A stretch of 64,000 nt of DNA, from contig SAUG01000144.1 in the NCBI GenBank assembly GCA_011316305.1, positions 89,368 through 153,367 of the forward strand, read 5' to 3'. The notes below the pieces were generated by a model. That model worked only from the letters and a program-made list of their open reading frames with translations. It was not told where the DNA came from and did no database searches. The number at the start of each line of letters is the position of its first letter. Positions within the stretch are counted from its first letter, which is position 1. The position numbers were made by a program, and so were the translations under genes. This DNA comes from Rusavskia elegans (lineage: Eukaryota; Ascomycota; Lecanoromycetes; Teloschistales; Teloschistaceae). Positions 22,801-33,175 of this stretch are shown here, piece after piece.

Positions 22801-25243
22801 TATATATTCTTCGGAGGTTAAACTTTATAAAATATCGTATTCTAGAAAATCTATTTTAAACTTTACTAATATTTAGTAATAGATATCGATTTCTAATTAT
22901 AATATCGTTTAGTTTCCGATAATCGATATATAGGCGGAGTATTCCGTCTTTTTTAAATATAAAGATAATCGAATATCCTGCCGATAATTAAAATTTTCTA
23001 ATAAATCTTTTTTTTATATTTTCGTCTAGATATTTATAGAATAGTCCGAACTCTATTATAGATAATAGATAGAAAAGTCTAAATATAGATTATTTATCTA
23101 GTTTAAATCTAATTTTATAATTCTATAGTTAATATTTAGATAGTATTTTCGTAGTTATTTCTTTTCGAAATAAATTTATCTAATTTTTATATTTATTTAG
23201 AACCTTTTCTAATAGATTCTTTTTTAACTTTCTATTAAATAGTATAAGGCTTTTGAATGATTCGTGATTTTTCTTTCTATTTCTATTTTATTAATCTAGC
23301 TAATTTCTATCGGTATCTAACGAATCGGATCTAAATAGTTTTTAGTTATCTTTTTTTAAAATTATAAATTCGTATTTTATATTTAATTTTTTATCTATCC
23401 GATTTCGCTATTTTAATATAGATTAGATACTTTCTATATAAAAGTATCGTTTAAATTGAATATTTTATTTTTTTTAATCTATTATTAGATTATAATTCTT
23501 TAATTAAAATATTCTAAAAACGATTTCGTAGCTAGCTATCTAAATAATATTAAATTAAAGTTTCTTTTAATATTAGTTAATTATTATTTAGAACGGTATT
23601 ATTTTTTCTATAACCTTTTTATTTCTATTCGGAATTCTATTTCTATTAATAACTATTAGATTATATAAATCCTCTTTTTTAATTTAAAAAAATCCTTTTC
23701 TTTTAGTTAAATCCTTTAATATAAAATTTCCGGTTACGCTTAAATCGATAAATAATTTAATCTTTTATAATCTATTATTGGTTTTAATAATTATTTTAAT
23801 CTCGAGTATATATATATAGCTAGCTAAATTTAATTACTTTTTCCGGATTATAAAATTATACGCTCGTAGTAAATCTATTACTAAGAGATTTCGTCTTTTT
23901 TCGAAATATTATTTATATTTTATATTTTTTATCTTTATAATCTATTTACGTAATATATCTATAGAATTTCTAATTAAAGATTTTCTTTTTTTTCTATTAT
24001 TTCTTTTAGTATTCGTATCTACTATATATAATATATCCGAAATAGTTATATATATTATAACCTCCGATTTTAATAGATATTATAGAAGCGTATCGGCGTA
24101 GTTTCAATAAATACTATCTAGTTTCTTTTTTTTCTAATTCGTAGACTCTATAGTTATTATTATAGTAGACGGTCTAGCTAAATAGTATATATTAATCTTC
24201 TATTATTATATTTTTTCGTTAAAATATTAGTTTAGAAATTACTTTATTTTTAAAAGCGTTACTTTCTAGTTTTTTTTCTCTAATATATCGATAATATCAT
24301 TTACTTCCTAGTTCTACTGATTATTCTATAGATACTCGTTGTTAATATATCTATTATAAACGGCTTTAAATCTTTATTTTACTAACTTTCTATTATATAT
24401 TATTCTAGAGTAAAGAGTTTTTAGTCTCGTTTATTAAACGTCTTCTATTACGGATATTTATTCGAAAGCGACTTTTCTTCCAATTAGTTTCGTTAATATT
24501 TATAGTAAAATATTATTAATTATTACTTTTTATAGTCTTTTATTATTTTCTATAAATATATAATCTTTATCTAAATTAGTTTTCTAGAGTTTAAAACTAT
24601 TTTTATCGTTTTCTAAAATTATTTTTTACTAGTTTTTAGAATCTTTTTTTAGTATAGCGTTGAATTACCGTAGTTATATTTTATTCGATTAATATTTTCT
24701 CCCGAAATAGTTTGATTTACTATAGTTATAGTATATTTTAGGATTTTTATTTTTTTTTACTATCTCTAAAATTTTTCCCTTTATATTACTATTATATAGA
24801 GTCTATTTCTATTAGTATATATCCGTAGTAATTTCTTCCGAATCTTTTATTCGGTTATTATCTTCTATAAAACTATTCCGAATAACGTTCTACGTTTCCT
24901 CGTAGTCTACTATTATCGTATTTTTCTATATTTCGTTTATATAATTGATTATCGAAGTCGATAGATATTTTAATTAGATTATCTAATATATTATATGTTT
25001 AACTATCGCGTATAAATTCGTCCTTTATTCGCTTTTTAAAATTTCGTCTAAATATTACGTATAGAACGTTGTCGTTTTTCTTCGTTAGTAATATCAATTT
25101 TTTAAATCGTACAGCGTAGTTAGATATTATATTCTTCTATTAAAGATATTAAATAGAAAATTTAATAGTTAGAATTTCGTTTAAAATTTTAAAGATATTA
25201 TAAATAGCTTTTTTAAACTTTATAAATTATATAAAAATAGAAT

Positions 25244-25956
25244 CTTGATCGGTAGATACTATATTATCATTAAAGAATACTATAGAGATTGTTTAAAAAC
25301 ATTATATTACTATATAAGATATAGCGTTTCCGAACCGACTAATTAAACGTTTAGGATTTAAAAAGTCTACCCTATTTTTTAAATAATCTTATCGAGATCC
25401 TTTTTTTTTAATTATCTATTATAATCGTATACTATATACCAACGCTATAAAATTTAAAACCGAAACTTCTATATCTTTTAACTATATATCTAGATCATTA
25501 AACGTAAAAAAAACCAGTATACGCGTATAAAATTAAGTAAATAATATTTCTTCTACGTCGTTTACCTCGATCGTAAAAAATATCTTATCACTAAAAGTTA
25601 TCTAAAATATTTTAAGATAGAACTAGTTCTATTTTCTTTTTAGACAGATATAAATAGAAGTACAAAGGCGTTAAACGATAATATAATATATAATAAAAAG
25701 CTTTTAAATATATAGATTTAAACATTCTATAATAAATAAATATAATAGCCAATCGATTTTCGCGTAGTTAAAAAAATCGCTGTATTCGTTAAAAAATACG
25801 AAAAGAAAAGAAAAAAAGGAATAGCGAAATAGTAATTGAATATTTCGATTGGCTAAAAGTATATTAATAAATATTATATTTTATAGTGATTTTTATAGCG
25901 CTTTTTAGTAATCTCTATAGTATTCTTTAGTGATAGTATAGTGCCCACCGATCAGG
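25244..25956. mobile_element. 713-bp TIR element nested in the gypsy element
   Basis: Bases 25244-25290 are the inverted repeat of 25910-25956 over 47 positions, with six mismatches that are all transitions, as RIP would produce. The outer end reads CTGATCGGT on the better preserved right side. No transposase is recognisable inside, so it is a non-autonomous (MITE-like) element or a deletion derivative of a DNA transposon. It contains repeat A copy 2 and an inner hairpin (AGCCAATCGA at about 25747 against TCGATTGGCT near 25846). Confidence 0.75.
25380..25640 (+). repeat. Repeat A, copy 2
   Basis: Same family as 18150-18440, lying inside the TIR element at 25244-25956. Confidence 0.6.
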
Positions 25957-26344
25957 ATTTTAAAAATATATTTATTATCTTTTTCGTCGTCTATATATTA
26001 GTAAAGAAAAGGTTTTATCTAATATTAGACTCGTCTTCGAAGGTAAAATACGGCGAAAAAGATTTTTTTCTCTTCAAATATAGAATAGAATACGAAATAT
26101 ATATCTAATTATACGAGCCAATCTTTTAATTTATTATAATTTTTATAATATTCGTCGAATTCTTTAACTTTAATAAGATTAAATTAATAGTTAATTAAAA
26201 AAATACTTTTTTTTTTACTATTATTTCTATCTTTTATCTAGATTTTCTTTCTTTTAGGTTCGGACTTTTTAGCTATAGAACTAGAATTATTTAAGATAGA
26301 AATTTAATGTTAATCTACGATATATATTTTAAAAGTATATAAAA

Positions 26345-26745
26345 TATTATATAACTACCGAAAGAATTTAATATTTTTAAAAATTAGTAAAATATATTAG
26401 TATATCTATAAACGAAAATATAATAGATAATTATTTAAATTAATATAAAAATAAATTAATCTAATTACTAAACTAATATATAGCGATAACTAATAAATTA
26501 AATACGAAATATAAAATTATCGAATTTAAAATTTATATAGATAATAAAATTTTTTATATTTAGTATATTAAATATAGCTAAATAGCTAAATATTTACTTA
26601 GTATTAATTTGTAATTAATACTATTAAATATTGTTATTTACTAAATAATCTCTAAAGATTTAATATATATTAACGATTTTATTACTAAATATTAGATTTG
26701 ATATAAAATTCAATTTAGAATTATAATATTTTTCTATATAATTTT
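26345..26745 (-). repeat. Candidate 5' LTR of the gypsy element
   Basis: Partner of 19478-19870 about 6.9 kb away. For a minus-strand element this is the upstream LTR. Confidence 0.65.
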
Positions 26746-26949
26746 TTAAAAACAAATCTTTTTTTATTCTATTTTTTTATTATTATTTTTTTTTATAATT
26801 TTTTTAGTTTTTCTTTTATAGATTTTTTAACTACTAGTTTTCGAAAAAGAAAAGAATTTAGAAATTAAAACGAAATTATATAAAATAAAAGAAATATAGA
26901 TATAAATCGTTTTAAAAACTGAAAAGATAAAAGAATATTTTATTTATAA

Positions 26950-27150
26950 AACGCCAAACGCGTTATATAAACCTTGGAAATATAATTAAAACGCTTGAAA
27001 ACGAGACTCGCCGTCTAATTACTAAAACGTCGCTAGCGTATTAAAATCCGATTCTTCCTCGTTTTTTCTCTTCTTTTATTACTAGATTATATACTAGTTT
27101 TTCTAAAATATAAATTAATTTTATAATATATCTTCCGTTTGATCTATAAT
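26950..27150 (+). repeat. Repeat shared with the second AT block
   Basis: Aligns in the same orientation with 60985-61175: AAACGCG, then TATAATTAAAACG, CGCCGTCTA and TTATTACTAGATTATA in the same order and spacing. It is a dispersed repeat present in both RIP blocks. Confidence 0.65.
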
Positions 27151-27600
27151 CGTTTATTGTTTTAGGAATATATTTACTTTATAATTCTACTCGACGTTCT
27201 ATACGTCTCTACGCGTTTTAACCGGAAAATAGTACTATTAATAGCGAAAGATATCGTCTTTACGTAGAGAGACTACAGCGAGATTCCTTCTATTACGATT
27301 AAATATTTTATTAATTTTATAACGATAAAAAAGATCTATTACCCGCCTAAATATTTCTTTATACGGTCTTGTAAAGGCTTTAGTACTGTAGCGATAGACT
27401 AGAACCGCTTCCTATTAGTTAAAGATATAGATAACGGCGTAGAGGGATATTTGGCCTATAAGACGTTAGAGAAGGGAAATTCGATAATATAATCGAGAGA
27501 GTTACTTAATATAATAGAGTAGCGTTTAAATATACAGCTTTAATATAATTCTTAATCTGTAATATAGATAAGCCAGCAAAATATTATATATATAGAGTAT

Positions 27601-28156
27601 CAATATAGCAAAGCAAAAGGAGTATCTTGAATGCAGGGCAACCATCTATTATGCCATACTATCATGCCATACCATCATGCTATCCATGTCCCATCCGTGA
27701 ACCATATTATTTATCCCAAAAAGCCGCCTATCCATAGCTATATATCCCGTCTAATGTTTCAAGTAAAGCCTGGCCAAGCTATCATGAATATAGAAGAAAC
27801 CCCAAACCTTAATCACAGCGGCCGACATCTACGCCTTATCCCGACCCCCCTCGGCTCCCTCCTCAGCACCTTCTATATCGCCTTGGCCAACTCGTCCCTA
27901 ATCCTCTACCCAGTGCTCTTCCCCCATCGCATCTATAACCTTGTGGCGCCCTGGATTTCGGTGACAAAGGGGTTTATGGGTACATGTGACGTGCCCACTG
28001 GCACATCGTTTCCGCGATTGATTTACTAACTGTGTCTCGTGAACGTAATGCGATGCTGGTTCATCCTGTACACAAACATATGGTAATGCTATCGTACATA
28101 GATGTGATGTTTCGAGCTCTTTGGTGTCTGTATCTCGTTAGTACAGGCATTTTGGA
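27601..28156. other. Border stretch after the AT block
   Basis: Base composition returns to normal from about 27600. A 132-codon open frame at 27631-28029 has no family features or codon pattern I would trust. Nothing else is supported. Confidence 0.4.
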
Positions 28157-29917
28157 CTATACTGAGTCAACGTAGTGTGGAGTCTTAAGCTGTAAGGAAA
28201 ATAATGAGTAGAACATACTCAACAATCTGTCGAGCCTCGCCCAACCCTGCCTCCGATATTCCATTATGCACTCCTCGAACTTGTGCATATTCCTAATGAC
28301 GTTATGTGTTCCGCCGCATAGGTCGCAATCGCCTATGCGGGCATTGATTCTAACCGCGTCTCGAGTTCTGACACGACATAGGTGACCATGCTCGAATCGA
28401 TCTTCTGCCTTTTCCTTGATCTTTGCGATTCTATCAAGCAGACTCTGCCCTGCATCTTTCTCATAGATACGACGAAATACAGTAACCATATTTTTGTTCG
28501 ACGGGCATTCCACTTCGGTATACGGAAAATTTTTGCCTTCGACAAACGACGAGCAAGCGTTACCTATATTATAGCATTCCAGACACTTCTTGGATTTACT
28601 GGGTGCTGGTACACGAACACACAGAAGACTATTCTTCGCGCATCTTCCGCAAGGGCCGCGAGACGGTGCCGGGGAGGTTAGGTCTGCTGGGCTTTTCCGT
28701 TTGTCGGTAGATTTCTGCTGATTTGTTAGACTTGCCAACGAGACCGACATTGTTATAAATACTTCTCCGTCATCTCTTTTGACACGACGTTTCCGAGGTG
28801 GTGGCGAGGGGACCGATACGTCGCTGCTATCCTCGTCGGCTTGATGGTTACGAGTAGCCGGCGGAACTCTGCGTTTGGATCGTCGGCTGACAGGCTCTGA
28901 GTCTTCCTCTTCCTCTTCCTCTTCCTCTTGCATTTCCGTTCTATACAGCGAATCCTGTAACTGGAGACGGACCTCTTCATCTGATCGACGGCGGCTATCC
29001 TCTTTATTTTCGAGGGTAGTTGGAGACTATTGATTTAGCCCAATGAAGATGCTTCAGTATATATCAAGGGAGATACCACATACCGATAAGATATCGTCCA
29101 TATCCACCATCTGGGACAAGAGTATGTCTTCCCGTTGCCTCTCAGCCAAAGCCGCTTTGTCCCGATCTCGAGTAGCCTCTTCCAGTGCCTTTTGACTGCG
29201 CTCTGCCTTTAGCTGCAGTGCCTGTTGACGATTCTTTTCTATCTTTAGGTCGACCGCCACCTTTCGTTCGCGCTCCGCCAGCGCCGCCTTTCGATTCTTG
29301 TCTATCAAACTCTGCTTGGCTTGGTCAACCATCGTTTGATCCTGGACCTCAGATTGGACTTCGGGCTGGGAAGTATCTCTGACATTATACTAGGCGATAC
29401 AATCAGTGATAGGCTGACAGAAGCTTGAATGGCTCACAACCGAGTATATACGATAGGGATAGACAATAACTTATACTCTCCATTGGCAATATATATCATG
29501 ATATAGGAAGACCAGATTGATGACATTACTTACTTGAGGCAAATCGGTGGTGGCGATAAAGTCATCAAGATCGTGCCGTTCTTGCTCCTCAGTCCTTGCC
29601 TTCTCGTATCGTACCGCGCGAGCCTCCGCTTCCTCGGCATCCCTTTCAAACTCCAGTTGACGATCCGGATGTCGCTGTTCTTTGCCTGTAGTTGCTGCTG
29701 ACCGAGCATCAGTAGCGTGTTGACGGGCTTCTTCGGCCTTGACCTGTTTTATGGTCTTCGACGGTCCGGCTTTGGCTTGGTTTTTGGACTTCTTCTTGTC
29801 TTTGCTCTTCTTAAGCTCAGCCTCAAGCTTTTCGAGCACCTTTCGTGTCTGCTCATTATCATCCTCTTGAACTGCGGTTTTGGCAATACGATAGCGTCGA
29901 ACGATATTGGAAGGCAT
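28157..29917 (-). CDS. Accessory gene X: coiled-coil protein with Zn2Cys6-like pattern
   Basis: I do not recognise the family. Exons 29917-29534, 29389-29084 and 29026 to about 28157; introns have GTAAGT and GTATGT donors and are both phase 0. The product is about 520 residues. The first exon is basic and charged (KKSKDKKKSKNQAKAGPSK) and passes into a long coiled coil through exon 2 (RERKVAVDLKIEKNRQQAL, KALEEATRDRDKAALAE). Exon 3 has an acidic run (MQEEEEEEEEDSE), basic patches, then CX2CX6CX11CX2CX6C (CGRC, LLC, KKCLEC, NAC), which fits the Zn2Cys6 spacing, and a later CDLCGG. It could be a DNA-binding regulator, but the usual basic residues of Zn2Cys6 activators are not in place. A weak donor near 28213 (GTATGTTC) means the last coding bases may differ. 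Two copies of the shared promoter motif lie upstream. Confidence 0.7.
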
Positions 29918-30167
29918 TTTTATGCGAGGCGACTAAGAATCATTGCCTTAGCAGCTGTAACACCAGTAGAGTACCAAGCTGACGAAGCTGCTTCGAAAAG
30001 TTAAAGGGGGGGTAGGTGAGAACTCTACCGAGATAATGTAGAGAAAGGAAAAGCCCGGGCTTAGGTTTTGCAGGCGGTAGCGGTATGGAAAGACGTATGG
30101 TGGAGCGAGAGGACCGAGACACGGAGGCGAGAAGAGAGGTACGAGGAGGAGAGAGGGTTTGATGATT

Positions 30168-30263
30168 AGAGGGATATCGGAGTACAGAGCCCTGCAAATC
30201 TCGAACACACTCAGGCTATCACTACTATCGAGCTTCAAGACGGATATCGGAGTACAGAGCCGT
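30168..30263 (-). promoter_or_regulatory. Paired promoter motif upstream of gene X
   Basis: Two copies at 30168-30194 and 30241-30263, 73 bp apart start to start. Read in gene orientation the core is GGGCTCTGTACTCCGATATC followed by CCTCTAA in the copy nearer the gene. The near copy is about 250 bp from the gene X ATG, versus 71-76 bp for the other two genes. Confidence 0.75.
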
Positions 30264-30269
30264 GCTTAA

Positions 30270-32540
30270 AACTCGATAGTCAGCGATGGAAAGAACAACA
30301 ATACTCGCATACTACTGGTCTCGCGGTAAGGAAGAATGTTCGTTGGTGGGACTGGGAGAGCGTCAAGAACACCATGTGTCGGCGGAACAATGACACCGCC
30401 TTTCCGACGTAATCGAATCTTGCCTGGGAAATATATCACTTAAACAAAGCACAGGCTCCAGCGTACTAATTCTATGTAGAGTACAGTAATTTACGTCTGG
30501 ACTTGCTGTCGAATCTAGGAGAGGATAGTTTCTGTGGCAGTCGACTACTTACCAATCTTACCAGCTTTTCCCGAGGCACGGATGACACCCGTCAGTCCAC
30601 GAAGGGCGTCCCGGGATTTCAGTTGAAAATTCGTTTTGCTCTGGTATTGAAAGGCGGTCGATCGCAATCGCAGGATTATGCTATATGACGGTCTACCACC
30701 TTGCGGACCTGGAATCTTGGATAGAAGTATTTAGATGCTGCTGCGTACACCTACTTAGGCATGGGAGTAACGATCAGCTTGAAAGAATAGGGCACTTACA
30801 CAGTATCTTGGGTATGACCCCCCAATCAGTTCGATAGTCCAGGACCATATCAGGACTATAGAACACAACGCTACGCAGTCTATCGACCCCCAGAATCAAC
30901 GATCAACGAACAATCCGTGGTCCGATTCCTTCGTAATTCCAGACTTTCTGCCAAAAGGATGATTTTCAGAGCACTCCTAACTATGTTGAGGATGAACAGG
31001 CCTCGGTGTTTATGTCAGTACTGATCTTGCGTTATGTCTTGATTGTATAATACTCACTTGATTCGGATATCAGAAATATTCAACTCGGTCAGCTCGCTTT
31101 GAGTTTCCGTGCTGCTGTCGCGGCGGATGTCGCAAGTGCAATATCTATGTAAACTGTACGTGAAATGGCGACTAGGTCCACTTGACTCGCTTGGCCACGC
31201 TTGTCAGTGAACGTGTCTCCGCGGAGGACAAACGAACGGTACTCGCATCGTCTGTCTGTGGTATGGCAGACTCATTGCCCTCATTCGGAGTCACTCTCAT
31301 AACGTGCCATCTTCTGAACCCTATGCAATCTGTTTGCGACCCATGTAAGAGAAGTACCATGAAGGCTGCGTATGCTTTCCAGCGCGGCAGCCGCGCACAA
31401 ATTCGTGTTCCTTGGGCTTTCCATGGCTCCAGTAGTCGTCATCCTAGTTTTCTCGTAATCTAGGCGGCAATCAGAGCAGGCGCTGGGTGGTAGTTGGAGT
31501 AGGAGGTGAGGAAGTAGGCTGCGATCGCCTCGGTAAAGAATCGCTGCTTTCGGTGAAGAATCGCTGCTTTGATTTTCATGGTTTTGAAGGGAGAGACTCC
31601 GAGGCGAGAGGATCCTAGAGCTGCTTTCAATATGAACCAGTGACGATAGATTATAACCTACTTTGCGGTATTGTGCCTTGACGAGTATGATTAATCCCTC
31701 CCGCCTCGGAGTCGCCTTTTTGGGGGGTATAGGAAGCTAGAAGTTAGGATATCTGTTCGAGAGGAGGTCCCTACTCCTAAGGGAGACTGATGAGCCCTAT
31801 AGGCACTTATCGTTAATCTTTGGTGGAGTTAAAGAAGTATTAGAAGTTTTGGTAGAGTAGTTCGTTATGTTCAAAGTGGGCTGAGTCATCGTCTTGGCGG
31901 CTTGACCTGGCTAGCCCTACCGCAGAGCCTTATGCGGGGTCAGACCACCAAAAAGACTCAAACTTACCTACTGATATTGTATACTACCCACTCGCTAAAA
32001 GATAAGCCTTCGTATATATAAATTGTAGAGCCTATTAAGCGCATTTAAACGATACAAAAGTTATAAGAATTGAGTCGCTTTTAAGCCTGATATTAATTAT
32101 TAAACAATTCGATTATTGCGCCCGGCGGGCTTGGCACTTCTTGGCAGTCAACTCCGCATTTTGGAACCCCCCCCCTTCAAATACTTAAAAGAGATCCCTC
32201 TTCTTTAACCACCTATTTTGACCTTGTACTACAAACCTACCACGCAAGCTTTAAAGCTATAACTCTTATATCTCCTACTTGTATATGCGCAATGTAAGAC
32301 CTGAAAAGATCCAGTATATCCGACCTAAATTGGGTAAGCAGTACCTCCTCGTCGATATTCACCTCGATTATGGAGAACATCTCACCACCAAAAATCCTCG
32401 GGGATACCTTTCATCTGGTCAATGATAAGATGTTCAGTTTAACTCCTCATACAAAATTTGGATGATATTATCGAGTTTATTGCGCATTTATATGGCTCCA
32501 GAATAAACGCTCGCCGCCGCCATGCGAACTCCGCTATATC
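30270..32540. other. Accessory intergenic stretch
   Basis: About 2.3 kb without a supported gene. It has small repeats: GAAGAATCGCTGCTTT twice at about 31540-31572, and an inverted pair GACTCCGAGGCG (about 31596) and CGCCTCGGAGTC (about 31702). These could be transposon debris. Open frames at 31182-31463 and 30503-30688 show nothing recognisable. Confidence 0.4.
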
Positions 32541-33121
32541 CTCGTTATCGTACACCCTCATCGTCGAGAGGCTCTCTTAAATTCCGCCTGGATCTCTTCT
32601 TTACAGGGCTTGTATGCGAGGCCTCCAATGTAATACCTCGAGGCCTTCCCCCCCTTCCCTTATTGCCTCCAATATTCGATGCCTTCCCCTTCCCCTTCCT
32701 AGCCTGAGCCCGCTCCGCCTGCTCCTCCGCCTTCTCCTCTGCCTCCTTCTTCTCTTCCTCCAGCATTCGCAATCTCGCTGCGGATATCTTGACCTCTCTA
32801 GTCTTCGTGCGTGTCGGTGGTGCTGTCGGTAGGGAAGGATCAACCGGGGGAGGAGGGCTAGGAGGTTGCGGTAGGGAAGGGTAGGAAGGAGGCGCTGTAT
32901 GTAGGTATGCAGCAAGATCTGGAGAAAGTGAAGGAGAGGGGGTAGGAGTTTTTAGTACCCCTAATGCTATCTTATCTTGGATTTGAGACTATGACCTATC
33001 TTCAGGCAGGGCAGGAGGCTCATCCACATAAGACGTAGGCGCCGGAGGCGTTGAAATCCGCGGTTGGAGAGCCAGGGATCTCAATGGAGTCCACGTGGAA
33101 ATCATAGGCAAAGCAGGCTTA
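32540..33121 (-). pseudogene. Transposase-like C-terminal fragment
   Basis: A continuous minus-strand frame with one internal TAG near 32990 reads KPALPMISTWTPLRSLALQ, a Pro-rich linker, KTPTPSPSLSPDLAAYL, TRTKTREVKISAARLRMLEE, a charged coil with KGKGKASN, then GRGGRPRGI and a basic end. This order (TPxP segment, coil, K/R-rich tail) resembles the tail of fungal pogo/Fot1-type DDE transposases, but no catalytic domain is present, so the assignment is tentative. It could be the last exon of an unknown accessory gene. Confidence 0.4.
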
Positions 33122-33175
33122 CTGTATAAAATTGTTCCTAGATATAAAGTAAAGTCCGTATTCCCTAATTATCTA

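Larger units (their letters stand above)
19478..26745 (-). mobile_element. RIP-destroyed Ty3/gypsy LTR retrotransposon
   Basis: Coding strand is minus. Reverse transcriptase is readable at about 22665-22550: YLNIFIIVYFVDNLIYF, where the family has the YxDD box followed by a His-rich helix, and just upstream LFRFINVPIIL, a mutated form of the conserved PFGLTNAPATF stretch. Integrase is visible at about 21170-21120 as FYPITDR, stop, TERIN, stop, a mutated HPQTDGQTERxN box. The order RT then integrase is that of Ty3/gypsy. Candidate LTRs are 26345-26745 (5') and 19478-19870 (3'), leaving about 6.5 kb inside, of which about 0.7 kb is a nested insertion. Every frame is full of stops, so the element is dead. 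Terminal bases and target-site duplication could not be settled. Confidence 0.78.
18056..27600. other. AT-rich RIP-mutated block
   Basis: About 9.5 kb of DNA made mostly of A and T. CpA and TpG are nearly absent while CpG, CpT and CpC remain (for example 18301-18480 has at most one or two TG/CA steps). This is the footprint of CpA-to-TpA RIP acting on repeats. No intact gene is present; the small open frames at 18972-19166 and 22137-22319 are chance. The recognisable content is one Ty3/gypsy element, a nested TIR element and fragments of both. Such blocks are usually heterochromatic in fungi that have them. Confidence 0.9.

Noticed and set aside
18150..25640. Repeat A as the LTR pair of the gypsy element
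   Set aside because: Its right copy lies inside the TIR element at 25244-25956, and repeat pair 19478/26345 brackets the pol region better.
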